A program made the position numbers and the translations under genes. A stretch of DNA of 64,000 bases. It comes from Burkholderia sp. IMCC1007. GTDB taxonomy: Bacteria; Pseudomonadota; Gammaproteobacteria; Burkholderiales; Burkholderiaceae. The stretch is taken from positions 62,001 through 126,000 of the forward strand of contig NZ_JAPVQY010000007.1 in assembly GCF_027257875.1 (NCBI RefSeq), written 5' to 3'. Shown piece by piece: positions 54,813 to 63,424 of the stretch (the stretch's first letter is position 1; every line of letters starts with the position of its first letter). The notes under the pieces are model-generated. The model did not search any database, had not been told where the DNA came from, and saw nothing but the letters and a program-made list of their open reading frames with translations.

Positions 54813-55316
54813 ATGAGCATTCGCAAAATCGTATCGCTTGTTGCTGCAGTGGCATTCACCGCGGTGTCGGCCGCGCCTGCTTTCGCCGTGACCGTGACGC
54901 GCGCCGACGGTCTGGCCATGAATCCGAACGGGGAGCCGTTCTCCGCGACGGGCCTCACGACGCTCAGCAAGGGGGCGATCAACGCGGCCTGCAACGCGAC
55001 GTTCAACGGCACGATCTCGTCGACGGGCATCGTCAACATCACGTCGACGACGTTCACCGGCGGCGCGACGTGCGGCCTGATCAGCGGCAGCGCGAGCAGC
55101 GCGTCGCCGTGGACGGGGCAGGTCGACAGCGCGACGCAATTGTCGATCAACAACGCGAAGGTGACCGTGACGCTGCTCGGCGCATGCGGGCCCAGCAAGG
55201 TGGTCACGACGTGGAGCGATCCGAACTCGTCGCTCACGTTCAACAATGCGGTGCTGGCGCCGGACTGCACGGTCAGCGGCACGGTTGCCACGTCGCCGAA
55301 GTTCCACGTGCAGTAA
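54813..55316 (+). CDS. Secreted PraB-like protein
   Basis: A 167-residue exported protein: Sec signal (about 1-25, SAAPAFAVT) followed by a beta-rich, Ser/Thr/Gly-rich mature part with two cysteine pairs (AACNATFNGT, GATCGLISG, GACGPSKVVTTWSD, APDCTVSGTV). The pattern of repeats resembles PraA/PraB proteins that promote alkane uptake and biofilm formation in Pseudomonas; this is a moderate-confidence match. Upstream is the broken ompW-family gene, often paired with hydrocarbon-associated functions. Followed by a strong terminator. Confidence 0.6.
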   Translation: MSIRKIVSLVAAVAFTAVSAAPAFAVTVTRADGLAMNPNGEPFSATGLTTLSKGAINAACNATFNGTISSTGIVNITSTTFTGGATCGLISGSASSASPWTGQVDSATQLSINNAKVTVTLLGACGPSKVVTTWSDPNSSLTFNNAVLAPDCTVSGTVATSPKFHVQ

Positions 55317-55467
55317 ACATGAACATCGCGGATCGAAGCGGGTCCGCCGCACGCGACGGCCGTGGGGTACGGGTTCATCCGATCTGGCACAACATCACGA
55401 ACGACCTGGAGCACGTCGACGCTGAGCGGTTGCGGCAACAGGTCAAAAATGGATAAGCCGAAAGTGA

Positions 55468-55500
55468 AAACGCCGCTGACGGCGATCGTCAGCGGCGTTT
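55468..55500. terminator. Bidirectional terminator downstream of the PraB-like gene
   Basis: A perfect 14-base-pair stem (AAACGCCGCTGACG / CGTCAGCGGCGTTT) with the loop GCGAT. A-rich on one side and T-rich on the other, it can stop transcription in both directions; it is placed between the PraB-like gene and the stray betA-like 3' end. Confidence 0.8.
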
Positions 55501-55534
55501 GCTGCGGCGCCGGCCGGGCGGGGCGCCCGGACAG

Positions 55535-55672
55535 TCAGACCGTCTCCCGCTGACGCACCGCCTTCGCGACGTTGCGCGCTGGTGCCCCGCTCGCGACGAA
55601 ATACGACACGTTCGAAACACGCAAGCGGCTTCCGCCCGAGGATCTTGTCGACGATCGCTATCGTCGACCGGC
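55535..55672 (-). pseudogene. Stray 3' end of a BetA-like GMC oxidoreductase
   Basis: On the minus strand this stretch ends with residues SYFVASGAPARNVAK and AVRQRETV then stop, matching the end of betA in this window ([14 protein letters not shown]). The first 45 bases from the stop match the betA end at 40 positions. Further upstream STIAIVDKILGR corresponds to [15 protein letters not shown], but one base is out of frame between them, so it is a decayed fragment. It lies 4 kb from the intact gene and on the other side of the type VI module. Confidence 0.8.
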
Positions 55673-55837
55673 GCATCGTTTCACTTCATCCAGGCTCATC
55701 GCCCGCGTCGCTACTGGCTCGTTTGCCGTTGGGCACTGCTTAACTCGACAAGACACTCCACTTTCGGATTCGTCCAATAGACATCGAGTTCGCAATAGTC
55801 AATCGTTGCTGCTTGGCATTCAGCGAGCAACCCGACT

Positions 55838-56363
55838 ATGGCTATCCAATCCGACCTGCGCTTTACCTTTGCTGTTGGCGACGAACCGTTCGAGGTTGTC
55901 GAGTTCACGCTGCATGAGGGGTTGGCCGAGACCTTCGTGTTGGAGGTCGAACTGGCCAGCGGCAACGCCGCGATCGACTTCGGTCAGGTGCTCGACCACA
56001 ACGGCCTGCTGACGATCTGGCAAGGCGCCCGGCCGGTGCGCTACGTGCATGGCACGGTGTCGTCGTTCGAGCAGGGGGACACCGGCTTCCGGCGCACGCG
56101 TTACTCGGCCGTGATGGAACCGGGTCTGGCGCGCTTGAAGCTTTCGTCGGACTGGCGCATCTTCCAGACGCTCAACGTCACGGAAATCGCGAGCGCAGTG
56201 CTCAAGGCGCACGGTCTGACGTTGGACTATGAGCAGCGCATCACCAACGAACATTTGCCGCGCGAGTATTGCGTACAAGCCGGTGACACCGATTACGATT
56301 TCGTTGAACGCATCCTGCACGAGGAAGGCTTCCTCTATGCGTTCCAGCATCGCGTCGACGGTC
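55838..56363 (+). pseudogene. vgrG: Truncated vgrG (N-terminal third)
   Basis: The start encodes a VgrG spike N-terminus: SDLRFTFAVGDEPFEVVEF, SLSSDWRIFQTLNVTEIA-like segment and AGDTDYDFVERILHEEGFLYAF near residue 160. After about residue 168 homology ends and the frame continues in unrelated arginine-rich sequence. The gp5-like core, needle and C-terminal parts are missing. At about 56350-56364 the sequence joins the coding region of an effector in another frame, indicating a deletion fusion. Full VgrG proteins exceed 600 residues. Confidence 0.8.
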
Positions 56364-58400
56364 ATGCATATCGTGCTGCCGGCGGGTACGCCCATGTACG
56401 CGGTCAATCCTCGCACCGAGACCCGAAACTACGTTGTGCGTGCGTTCGATTCCACCTTCGGTGCGCGCAACGACACGCTCGGAAGCGTCGCGCAGCGCTT
56501 CCATACCACCCCGGAGCGTATCCTTGCCGTCAACGGCAAGAAGGCGAAGGATGCCGGAACGTGGTGGCCACGGGTAATCGGCTCTGAGCAAAGTGCTTTG
56601 AGAAAGCCCGCACCTACCGTAGCGCAGCGCACCATCCGTGTTCCGGCGGTTTATGGTGCTGCGGCCACGACGCCGCCCAATGACCTTACCCCGGACGTAT
56701 GGGCGCGGTGGACCGTACAACCCATCGGTCGCACGAAGGCTCCGCTCATCATCTCCCTGAGCGAAGCACGCGGCACCATCACCTTGACCACACGCAATGC
56801 CGACGGTGAACGCATCGGTAGCGAGCCTGAGCCCGAAGGCGCGTACAAGCTCTACAAGACGGCGACGGACACGTACCCCGGCTGCCCCAGTGCCGGCTAC
56901 GAAATGCTGCGTTTCGGTCGAATCCTGGGGCCCGATGCGCCAGCCGCGACGGATCTGCATGAGAGCCGCCTACCGCATTTCCGCAAGGTCGCCGTTGACG
57001 CGAACGCACGTGCCTTCGTTGACCTGAATCACGCAGGTGTCAAAGTTTACAGCGATGCCGACTTTCCCCATTGGTTGGGCTGGACCTTTATCGATGACGA
57101 CACCGACGGCAATAGTCGTTGCGACTCGATGCAGCTGCTTGACCTGATCGAGCCCAAGGCGTCTACGCCTCGCCCGGGCGAGAGCGCGCCCGGTACTACC
57201 GTCGTGATCGATGCCGCTACGGCACACCGTGGTCGGTTGATGCTCGCCTATGCCAAGACGCAGACGGGCGAATTGCGGGATCGACTTACTTACTGCGTGG
57301 TCAAGATGCCGACTGAATGGGCGCGGGACGATTTCGATAAGCGTTGGGGTTGGCTGCGAGGCACCGAAGGGGCGAATCCGGTTAAAAATATTGTGTTTCC
57401 GATAAACCTTGACGAACCGGCGTATGAACGGCTTAAGCGCCATCATCAGGCTTTGGCGTTTTGGGAAGAGGCGGTGGAGGGAGGATTGACGCTGAAAGCG
57501 GAGCATTATCATTTTCATCCGATGCAGTTTATTGACACATTGAGGCGGTGTAGTTGGCGCAGTACACGCGAATTGGTACAAACATTGCCTCGACGTTCCT
57601 CCCGAAATGCTGGAGGAACGACCGCGTGGACAACTGCTTGGGAGCGCTGGACTCGGGGCTATAGTGGCAACGGCTTTATGCCGCCAAACATGCACATCTT
57701 CATCAACCACATGTGGTTGAAGTATGGGTTTGTCACGCCACTACGACAAGCTCATTTTTTGGCGCAAATATACAAGGAGAGCGGGGCGTTTAAATCGACT
57801 GCTGAGAGCGGTGACGAGCGTTACTTTCGAACTATGTACGAGGTTCTAACGCCAATTGAGGCTGGGGAGGATTATGATAATAAGAAACCTTGGCTGCAAG
57901 CTATGGGGTTTCTAAGAGGGCGAGATCGTCCGACTTATGTCTCACAACGTCCAGGAGAAGTTCAAGAAAAAGCACAACGCTTGGGGAACACTCAGCTTGG
58001 TGATGGCCCCCGTTTTCGGGGGCGTGGGTTGATTCATCTCACTGGTCGCAATAGCTATCAAGCTTATGAGGTATTTCGCAATCTGAATTTCTCAAAAGAT
58101 CCCAACTCCCTTCTCTTGTCAACCGATCCCGCTGTAGCAGCGGACTCCGCCGGGTACTTTTGGACAAGCAAGGTGATGGTGTCACCAAACACTGGGGCTC
58201 TCCGTAGTGGTATGAATATCCATCGCCGAGCTGACCTGGGTATGGGTGATAGCAACGTGTCAGCAATCACGACTCCGGTGAATGGTGACAGTACTGGCTT
58301 ATTGGAGCGCCAAGAATTCTTTAGATACGCATATTTTATTTTGAGTGACGATCCAAATATGCCGAAGACCTCCACATTAAACAGGCAATTAGAAGGGTGA
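56364..58400 (+). CDS. Type VI effector with C-terminal GH19 (chitinase/lysozyme-like) domain, likely 5'-truncated
   Basis: A 678-residue protein that starts in the vgrG fusion. Near the N-terminus IVLPAGTPMYAV resembles the end of an M23 peptidase, and TLGSVAQRFHTTPERILAVNG (split) is LysM-like. The centre carries a region typical of VgrG-linked effectors (YKTATDTYPGCPSAGYEMLRFGRIL is the core; SDADFPHWLGWTFIDDD; KMPTEWARDDFDKRWGWL; AEHYHFHPMQFIDTLRRCSW). From about residue 440 comes a GH19-like glycan hydrolase: catalytic-type Glu in FLAQIYKESGAF (about 463-474), and GRGLIHLTGRNSY (about 553). It probably attacks peptidoglycan of competitors. Low-GC DNA begins near 57370. Confidence 0.75.
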   Translation: MHIVLPAGTPMYAVNPRTETRNYVVRAFDSTFGARNDTLGSVAQRFHTTPERILAVNGKKAKDAGTWWPRVIGSEQSALRKPAPTVAQRTIRVPAVYGAAATTPPNDLTPDVWARWTVQPIGRTKAPLIISLSEARGTITLTTRNADGERIGSEPEPEGAYKLYKTATDTYPGCPSAGYEMLRFGRILGPDAPAATDLHESRLPHFRKVAVDANARAFVDLNHAGVKVYSDADFPHWLGWTFIDDDTDGNSRCDSMQLLDLIEPKASTPRPGESAPGTTVVIDAATAHRGRLMLAYAKTQTGELRDRLTYCVVKMPTEWARDDFDKRWGWLRGTEGANPVKNIVFPINLDEPAYERLKRHHQALAFWEEAVEGGLTLKAEHYHFHPMQFIDTLRRCSWRSTRELVQTLPRRSSRNAGGTTAWTTAWERWTRGYSGNGFMPPNMHIFINHMWLKYGFVTPLRQAHFLAQIYKESGAFKSTAESGDERYFRTMYEVLTPIEAGEDYDNKKPWLQAMGFLRGRDRPTYVSQRPGEVQEKAQRLGNTQLGDGPRFRGRGLIHLTGRNSYQAYEVFRNLNFSKDPNSLLLSTDPAVAADSAGYFWTSKVMVSPNTGALRSGMNIHRRADLGMGDSNVSAITTPVNGDSTGLLERQEFFRYAYFILSDDPNMPKTSTLNRQLEG

Positions 58401-58458
58401 CCTTCGGAAGGCTGGCATATCTCAAATCGAGAATTGAATGGTTTTTTTGGAGGAGGGT

Positions 58459-59145
58459 ATGGCTTGTTCGAGGAAGTATCTTGCGTGCTTTCTGACGCTA
58501 GTTTTTTCCTTTTTTTCTAGAGATTCTTTTTCGAAGGATCATGGTTCGACGCAAAGCCATGGCTTTTACGAAAAATGTGGAATATCTCTCTCTTTCCCGA
58601 AAATTCTTGACTCGGTTGTTAATTACCAAATCAATCCGTGTTTGGATTCATATATTGGAAAAAATGGCGCGACGTTGCCGCTTGGCATGTTTCTCGGGGG
58701 AGGGCAGAATCCCAGTGCCCTCGAAAACCTACCAATGCTACATATCTACAGGCGAAACCTCGATATTGCCATGGCTTCATCCAATGGCAGCGGCATACGC
58801 GGTACGGAAAAAGGAGTGGTGAGCTCGACAACTAGTTCCGTTGAGAGAGAGTGCGGGTTATCCAGAAGGACAACCATATCGAAGATTCGCGGATCGAATT
58901 GGCGCGGGTGGATTGCCGAGGATTTTTATAAAAAAAATACTAGCTTTGAATCGCCTCCGGAATATTGTGAGACTTTTGATGAAAAAAATAGATGTATTAG
59001 ATTAATTATCGGAAATAATAAAGAAACGATAACGATGGCTCAGTATTGCTTCGTGCGTCGACATGAAGATTTCGATCTTGACGCTGGCCTGAGTTATGGA
59101 ATTTTTATGGAGGTGGTAAATTCAATAAAACTCCTTGATGAGTAA
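58459..59145 (+). CDS. Putative periplasmic immunity protein for the GH19 effector
   Basis: A 228-residue exported protein in strongly AT-rich DNA. Signal peptide (about 1-25, YLACFLTLVFSFFSRDSFS) then a mature part with four or more cysteines (KCGISLSF, INPCLDSY, ERECGLSRR, YCETFDEKNRCIRL), which suits disulfide bonds in the periplasm. No known family recognised. The ATG at 58459 has a near-perfect ggaggaggg site. It starts 58 bases after the effector stop; a secreted protein right behind a peptidoglycan-targeting effector is the usual layout of effector-immunity pairs. Function inferred. Confidence 0.65.
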   Translation: MACSRKYLACFLTLVFSFFSRDSFSKDHGSTQSHGFYEKCGISLSFPKILDSVVNYQINPCLDSYIGKNGATLPLGMFLGGGQNPSALENLPMLHIYRRNLDIAMASSNGSGIRGTEKGVVSSTTSSVERECGLSRRTTISKIRGSNWRGWIAEDFYKKNTSFESPPEYCETFDEKNRCIRLIIGNNKETITMAQYCFVRRHEDFDLDAGLSYGIFMEVVNSIKLLDE

Positions 59146-59541
59146 AGTAGTGGTGAGTTGACTCCTTCTTGGGTAGCGGGTAGCCATTCAATTGAAGTCA
59201 CAGTGATCGAGGCGTACTACCTGACGTTCGATACGTCGACGCTGATGGGCGATACCGTGGTGCGTTACTGGCCCAATGCCTTCAGCGATCCCGAAATGAA
59301 ATTCGAGGTGACAAACTGATGTTCGGCAAAAACAAGAAGAATCCCTTGAGTTTCGAGGCGGGCATCGCGCGGTGGCTGAAGCGATCGGATCAGGCGCCGA
59401 TGCAATCGATCCACGATCAGAACAGGGAACCGATCAAACGCGCATTTGACCAGAAAGGGGCGTCACCGCGAGTACGGACCGGGATAGAGCAGACTTCACG
59501 TGGATCTCGGTCATGTCCATTGTCGGTATCGCCCCCTTCAG
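59146..59541 (+). pseudogene. Fragments of two overlapping genes joined to the betA end
   Basis: Between 59180 and 59319 an open frame ending VVRYWPNAFSDPEMKFEVTN has no start; its TGA overlaps the ATG at 59319 of a second frame (MFGKNKKNPLSFEAGIARWL), the coupling typical of a functional operon. The second frame loses sense at about 59460-59540, where the betA 3' end begins. Both are therefore truncated remnants, of unrecognised families, likely part of the type VI cargo. Confidence 0.5.
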
Positions 59542-61242
59542 TCAAACGGTCTCCGGCTGCCGCACCGCCTTCGCGACATTGCGCGCCATCGCGCCATTGG
59601 CGACGAAGTAAGGCACGTCGACACGCGCGAGCGGCGCGCGGCCGCGGATCTTGTCCGCGATTTTCTCCGCGATCATGATCGTCGGCGCGTTCAGGTTGCC
59701 GGTCGTGATGATCGGCATGATCGACGCATCGACCACGCGCAACCCTTCCAGCCCGTGCACGCGACCTTCTTCGTCGACCACGGCCATGTCGTCATAACCC
59801 ATCTTGCACGAGCACGACGGATGGAACGCGGTTTCCGCGCGCGCCCGCACGAACGCGTCGAGTTCCTTGTCGCTCTTGCAGTCGGCGCCCGGGTTCAGCT
59901 CGCGGCCGCGATAGCGATCGAGCGCGGGCTGCCGCATGATCTCGCGCGTCGCGCGGATCGCATCGCGGAACTCGCGCCAGTCGAGCGCTTCGGCCATGTA
60001 GTTGAACAGAATGCTCGGATGATCGTTCGGATCGCGCGAGCGCAGCTTCACGCGGCCGCGGCTCGGCGAGCGCATCGAGCCGACGTGCGCCTGGAAGCCG
60101 TGCATCTCGATCGCGTTCGAGCCGTTGTAGTTGATCGCCACCGGCAGGAAGTGATACTGGATGTTCGGCCACAGGTCGTCGTCGCGCGTGCGGATGAAGC
60201 CGCCCGCCTCGAAGTGGTTGCTCGCGCCGAGGCCCGTGCCGTTCAGCATCCATTCGAGGCCGATCTTCGGCTGGTTCCACCACTTGAGCGCCGGGTACAG
60301 CGACACCGGCTCCTTGCACTCGTACTGGATGTACATCTCCAGGTGATCCTGCAGGTTCTGGCCGACGCCGGGCAGATCGAGCACGACCGGAATGTCGAGC
60401 GCCTTCAGCCATGCGCCGGGGCCGACGCCCGAGCGCTGCAGCAGTTGCGGCGACGCGATCGCGCCGCTGCACACGAGCACTTCGCGGCGCGCATGCGCGG
60501 TCGCGCGCTCGCTGCCGCGCAGGTACGTGACGCCCGACGCGCGCTTGCCGTCGAACAGGATGCGATCGGCGAGCGCGTGCGTGACGATCTCGAGGTTCGA
60601 TCGCACCTTCGCCTGGTCGAGGTAGCCGCGCGCGGTGCTCGCGCGCCGGCCCTTCGGCGTGACGGTGCGGTCCATCGGGCCGAAGCCTTCCTGCTGGTAA
60701 CCGTTCAGGTCGTCGGTGCGCGGATAGCCGGCCTGCACGCCCGCGTCGACCATCGCCTCGAACAGCGGGTTCACGCCCGGCTTGCTGGTCGTGACCGACA
60801 CGGGGCCGCTGCCGCCGTGATAGTCGTTCGGGCCGACGTCGCGCGTCTCGGCTTTCTTGAAGTACGGCAGGCAGTCGAGATAGGTCCAGTTCTCGAGGCC
60901 CTTGTGCGTCGACCAGTTGTCGTAGTCGAGCGCGTTGCCGCGGATGTAGCACATCCCGTTGATCAGCGACGAGCCGCCGAGCCCCTTGCCGCGGCCGCAC
61001 TCCATCCGGCGGTTGTCCATGTGCGGCTCGGGGTCGGTCTCGTACGCCCAGTTGTAGCGGCGGCCCTGCAGCGGGTAGGCCAGCGCCGCCGGCATCTGCG
61101 TGCGGAAGTCGAAGCGGTAGTCGGGGCCGCCCGCTTCGAGCAGCAGCACCGTGACGTCCGGATCTTCCGTCAGGCGCGTTGCGAGCACGTTGCCCGCGGA
61201 ACCGGCGCCGCAGATGATGTAGTCGTATTCGCGTGTCGTCAT
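59542..61242 (-). CDS. betA: Choline dehydrogenase
   Basis: GMC-family flavoprotein of 566 residues oxidising choline to betaine aldehyde at the membrane. FAD motif [17 protein letters not shown] (about 6-22), [32 protein letters not shown], and the catalytic-type His in [14 protein letters not shown] (about 460). Length equals that of BetA. ATG at 61242 follows aaggagatcc. It follows betB by 16 bases in the betIBA operon. Its 3' end borders the type VI scar and is duplicated (decayed) at 55535-55672. Confidence 0.93.
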   Translation of the reverse strand: MTTREYDYIICGAGSAGNVLATRLTEDPDVTVLLLEAGGPDYRFDFRTQMPAALAYPLQGRRYNWAYETDPEPHMDNRRMECGRGKGLGGSSLINGMCYIRGNALDYDNWSTHKGLENWTYLDCLPYFKKAETRDVGPNDYHGGSGPVSVTTSKPGVNPLFEAMVDAGVQAGYPRTDDLNGYQQEGFGPMDRTVTPKGRRASTARGYLDQAKVRSNLEIVTHALADRILFDGKRASGVTYLRGSERATAHARREVLVCSGAIASPQLLQRSGVGPGAWLKALDIPVVLDLPGVGQNLQDHLEMYIQYECKEPVSLYPALKWWNQPKIGLEWMLNGTGLGASNHFEAGGFIRTRDDDLWPNIQYHFLPVAINYNGSNAIEMHGFQAHVGSMRSPSRGRVKLRSRDPNDHPSILFNYMAEALDWREFRDAIRATREIMRQPALDRYRGRELNPGADCKSDKELDAFVRARAETAFHPSCSCKMGYDDMAVVDEEGRVHGLEGLRVVDASIMPIITTGNLNAPTIMIAEKIADKIRGRAPLARVDVPYFVANGAMARNVAKAVRQPETV

Positions 61243-61258
61243 GACGGATCTCCTTGTC

Positions 61259-62728
61259 TTAGAACACCGGGTTGTAGCGGCCGAGCTCGACCTGCACCGA
61301 CTTGATTCGAGTGTAGTGCTCGAGCGTCGTGATGCCGTTCTCGCGTCCGACACCGGATTGCTTGTATCCGCCAACCGGCATCTCGGCCGGCGATTCGCCC
61401 CACGTGTTGATCCAGCAGATGCCGGCTTCGAGGCGATGTATCGTGCGGTGCGCGCGCGACAGGTTCTCGGTCACGACGCCCGCCGCGAGCCCGTAGTGCG
61501 TGTCGTTCGCGCGCGCGATTACTTCGTCCTCCGATTCGAAATCGAGGATGCTCATCACCGGCCCGAAAATCTCTTCGCGCACGATCTTCATGTCGTCGCG
61601 GCAGTCGCCAAACACGGTCGGCGCGACGTACTGGCCGCTGCCGAAGTGGCCGTCGGTCAGGCGCGTGCCGCCCGCGAGCAGCTTCGCGCCTTCGGCCTTG
61701 CCGCTTTCGATGAAGCCGAGCACCTTGTCGAGCTGCGCGGCGGAGACGAGCGGGCCGAAGTTGGTGTCGGCATCGGTCGGCTTGCCGACGCGGATGCGCT
61801 TCACGCGCTCGAGCACCTTCTGCGTGAATGCGTCCTTGATCGAGCGGTGCACGAACACGCGCGTGCCGTTCGTGCAGACCTGGCCCGAGCTGAAGAAGTT
61901 GGCGGTCACCGCGATGTCGGCCGCGCGATCGAGATCGGCATCGTCGAACACGATCAGCGGCGACTTGCCGCCGAGCTCCATCGTCACTTCCTTCAGCGAC
62001 GACGCGCCGGCGAGCGACATCACCTTCTTGCCGGTCTCGACGCCGCCGGTGAACGACACCTTCGCGATGTCCGGGTGGCCGGTGAGCAGCGCGCCGACCG
62101 AGCCGTCGCCCTGCACGACGTTGAACACGCCGGCCGGCACGCCGGCTTCCGTATAGATTTCCGCGAGCTTCAGCGCGGTGAGCGGCGTGACTTCGCTCGG
62201 CTTGAACACCATCGCGTTGCCGGCCGCGAGCGCGGGCGCCGTCTTCCAGCACGCGATCTGGATCGGGTAGTTCCATGCGCCGATGCCCGCGCACACGCCG
62301 AGCGGCTCGCGGCGCGTGTACACGAACGACTCGGCGCGCAGCGGCACCTGCAGCCCTTCGATCGCGGTCGCGAGGCCCGCGTAGTACTCGATCACGTCCG
62401 CGCCGGTGACGATGTCGACCGCGAGCGTCTCGCCGATCGGCTTGCCGGTGTCGCGCGTCTCGATCGCCGCGAGTTCGTCGTTGCGTTCGCGCAGCAGATC
62501 GACCGCGCGGCGCAGGATGCGCGAGCGCTGCATCGCGGTCATCGCGGCCCATTCGCGCTGGCCTTCCTGGGCGGACGCGACCGCGCGGTCGACGTCGGCC
62601 GCGCTCGCCTGCTGCACCTGCGCGAGCAGCTCGCCGGTGGCGGGATCGAAGGTGTCGAAAGTCTTGCCGCTAGTGGCGTCGACGTAACCGCCGCCGATGT
62701 AGAGGCGCTGCAAACCGTATACGGACAT
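61259..62728 (-). CDS. betB: Betaine aldehyde dehydrogenase
   Basis: NAD(P)-dependent aldehyde dehydrogenase of 489 residues, converting betaine aldehyde to glycine betaine. Catalytic Glu in [10 protein letters not shown], catalytic Cys in [15 protein letters not shown], coenzyme segment [14 protein letters not shown] and the FGPVMSI region. Strong aaggagatcc site before the ATG at 62728. Second gene of betIBA. Confidence 0.94.
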   Translation of the reverse strand: MSVYGLQRLYIGGGYVDATSGKTFDTFDPATGELLAQVQQASAADVDRAVASAQEGQREWAAMTAMQRSRILRRAVDLLRERNDELAAIETRDTGKPIGETLAVDIVTGADVIEYYAGLATAIEGLQVPLRAESFVYTRREPLGVCAGIGAWNYPIQIACWKTAPALAAGNAMVFKPSEVTPLTALKLAEIYTEAGVPAGVFNVVQGDGSVGALLTGHPDIAKVSFTGGVETGKKVMSLAGASSLKEVTMELGGKSPLIVFDDADLDRAADIAVTANFFSSGQVCTNGTRVFVHRSIKDAFTQKVLERVKRIRVGKPTDADTNFGPLVSAAQLDKVLGFIESGKAEGAKLLAGGTRLTDGHFGSGQYVAPTVFGDCRDDMKIVREEIFGPVMSILDFESEDEVIARANDTHYGLAAGVVTENLSRAHRTIHRLEAGICWINTWGESPAEMPVGGYKQSGVGRENGITTLEHYTRIKSVQVELGRYNPVF

Positions 62729-62760
62729 GAGGATCTCCTTGAGGGCGACTGCGTCGCGCG

Positions 62761-63345
62761 TCAGTCGGACGCGAGCAGCAGGTCGATGTAATCGTGGGCG
62801 AGCTTCAACGCGGCTCGGGTGTCGATCGGGCCGCCGGCGAGCGCGCCGCGCAGCCACAGGCCGTCGATCAGCGCGGCGAGGCCGCTGGCGGCTTCGCGCG
62901 CTTTCGTGCGCGGCAACGCCTTCGCGAATTCGGCGCACAGATTCGAATGCAGGCGCCGCGTGTTCACGTGCTGCAGGCGCTTGAGCATCGGGTCGTGCAT
63001 GCTCTGCGACCAGAACGCGAGCCATGTTTTCATCACGGGCGCGCTGACCTGCGTGTCGTCGAAGTTCGCGGCGACGACCGCGCGCAGCCGGGACCGCGGA
63101 TCCTTGCGTGCGGCGACGCGGCGGCGCGTGGTGGCCGACCACAGATCGCGCAGCACGTGCCGCATCGTGGCTTCGAGCAGGCCGTCCTTGTCGCCGAAGT
63201 AATGGCTGACGATGCCCGTCGAGATGTTCGCGCGCTGCGCGACCGATGCGAGCGTCGTGCCGGGCAGGCCGGCTTCGTCGATCGAGCGCAGCGTCGCGTC
63301 GATCAGCTGTGCGCGACGAATCTCCCGCATTCCGACTTTCGGCAT
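62761..63345 (-). CDS. betI: TetR-type repressor BetI
   Basis: A 194-residue TetR-family regulator with the BetI hallmark [19 protein letters not shown], helix-turn-helix [21 protein letters not shown], and C-terminal choline-binding part. It represses betIBA until choline is present. The start has gaagggagtcgc upstream. Operator-like palindrome lies about 55 bases before the ATG. Confidence 0.92.
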   Translation of the reverse strand: MPKVGMREIRRAQLIDATLRSIDEAGLPGTTLASVAQRANISTGIVSHYFGDKDGLLEATMRHVLRDLWSATTRRRVAARKDPRSRLRAVVAANFDDTQVSAPVMKTWLAFWSQSMHDPMLKRLQHVNTRRLHSNLCAEFAKALPRTKAREAASGLAALIDGLWLRGALAGGPIDTRAALKLAHDYIDLLLASD

Positions 63346-63400
63346 CGCGACTCCCTTCGCCCGGACGGGCCGTTCCTGGAAGTCGAGAGCTTAGCGGTTT

Positions 63401-63424
63401 TTTATTGACCGTTCAATCAATAAA
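63401..63424. promoter_or_regulatory. BetI operator
   Basis: Perfect inverted repeat TTTATTGA-CCGTTCAA-TCAATAAA, with an inner dyad TTGA/TCAA, about 55 bases upstream of betI. AT-rich palindromes of this type are where BetI binds in relatives. Supports choline-inducible control of betIBA. Confidence 0.75.

Noticed and set aside
55535..59541. Island considered as an integrase-driven element
   Set aside because: No integrase, transposase, tRNA or clean direct repeats were seen; the betA-like fragment is diverged. Homologous recombination fits better.
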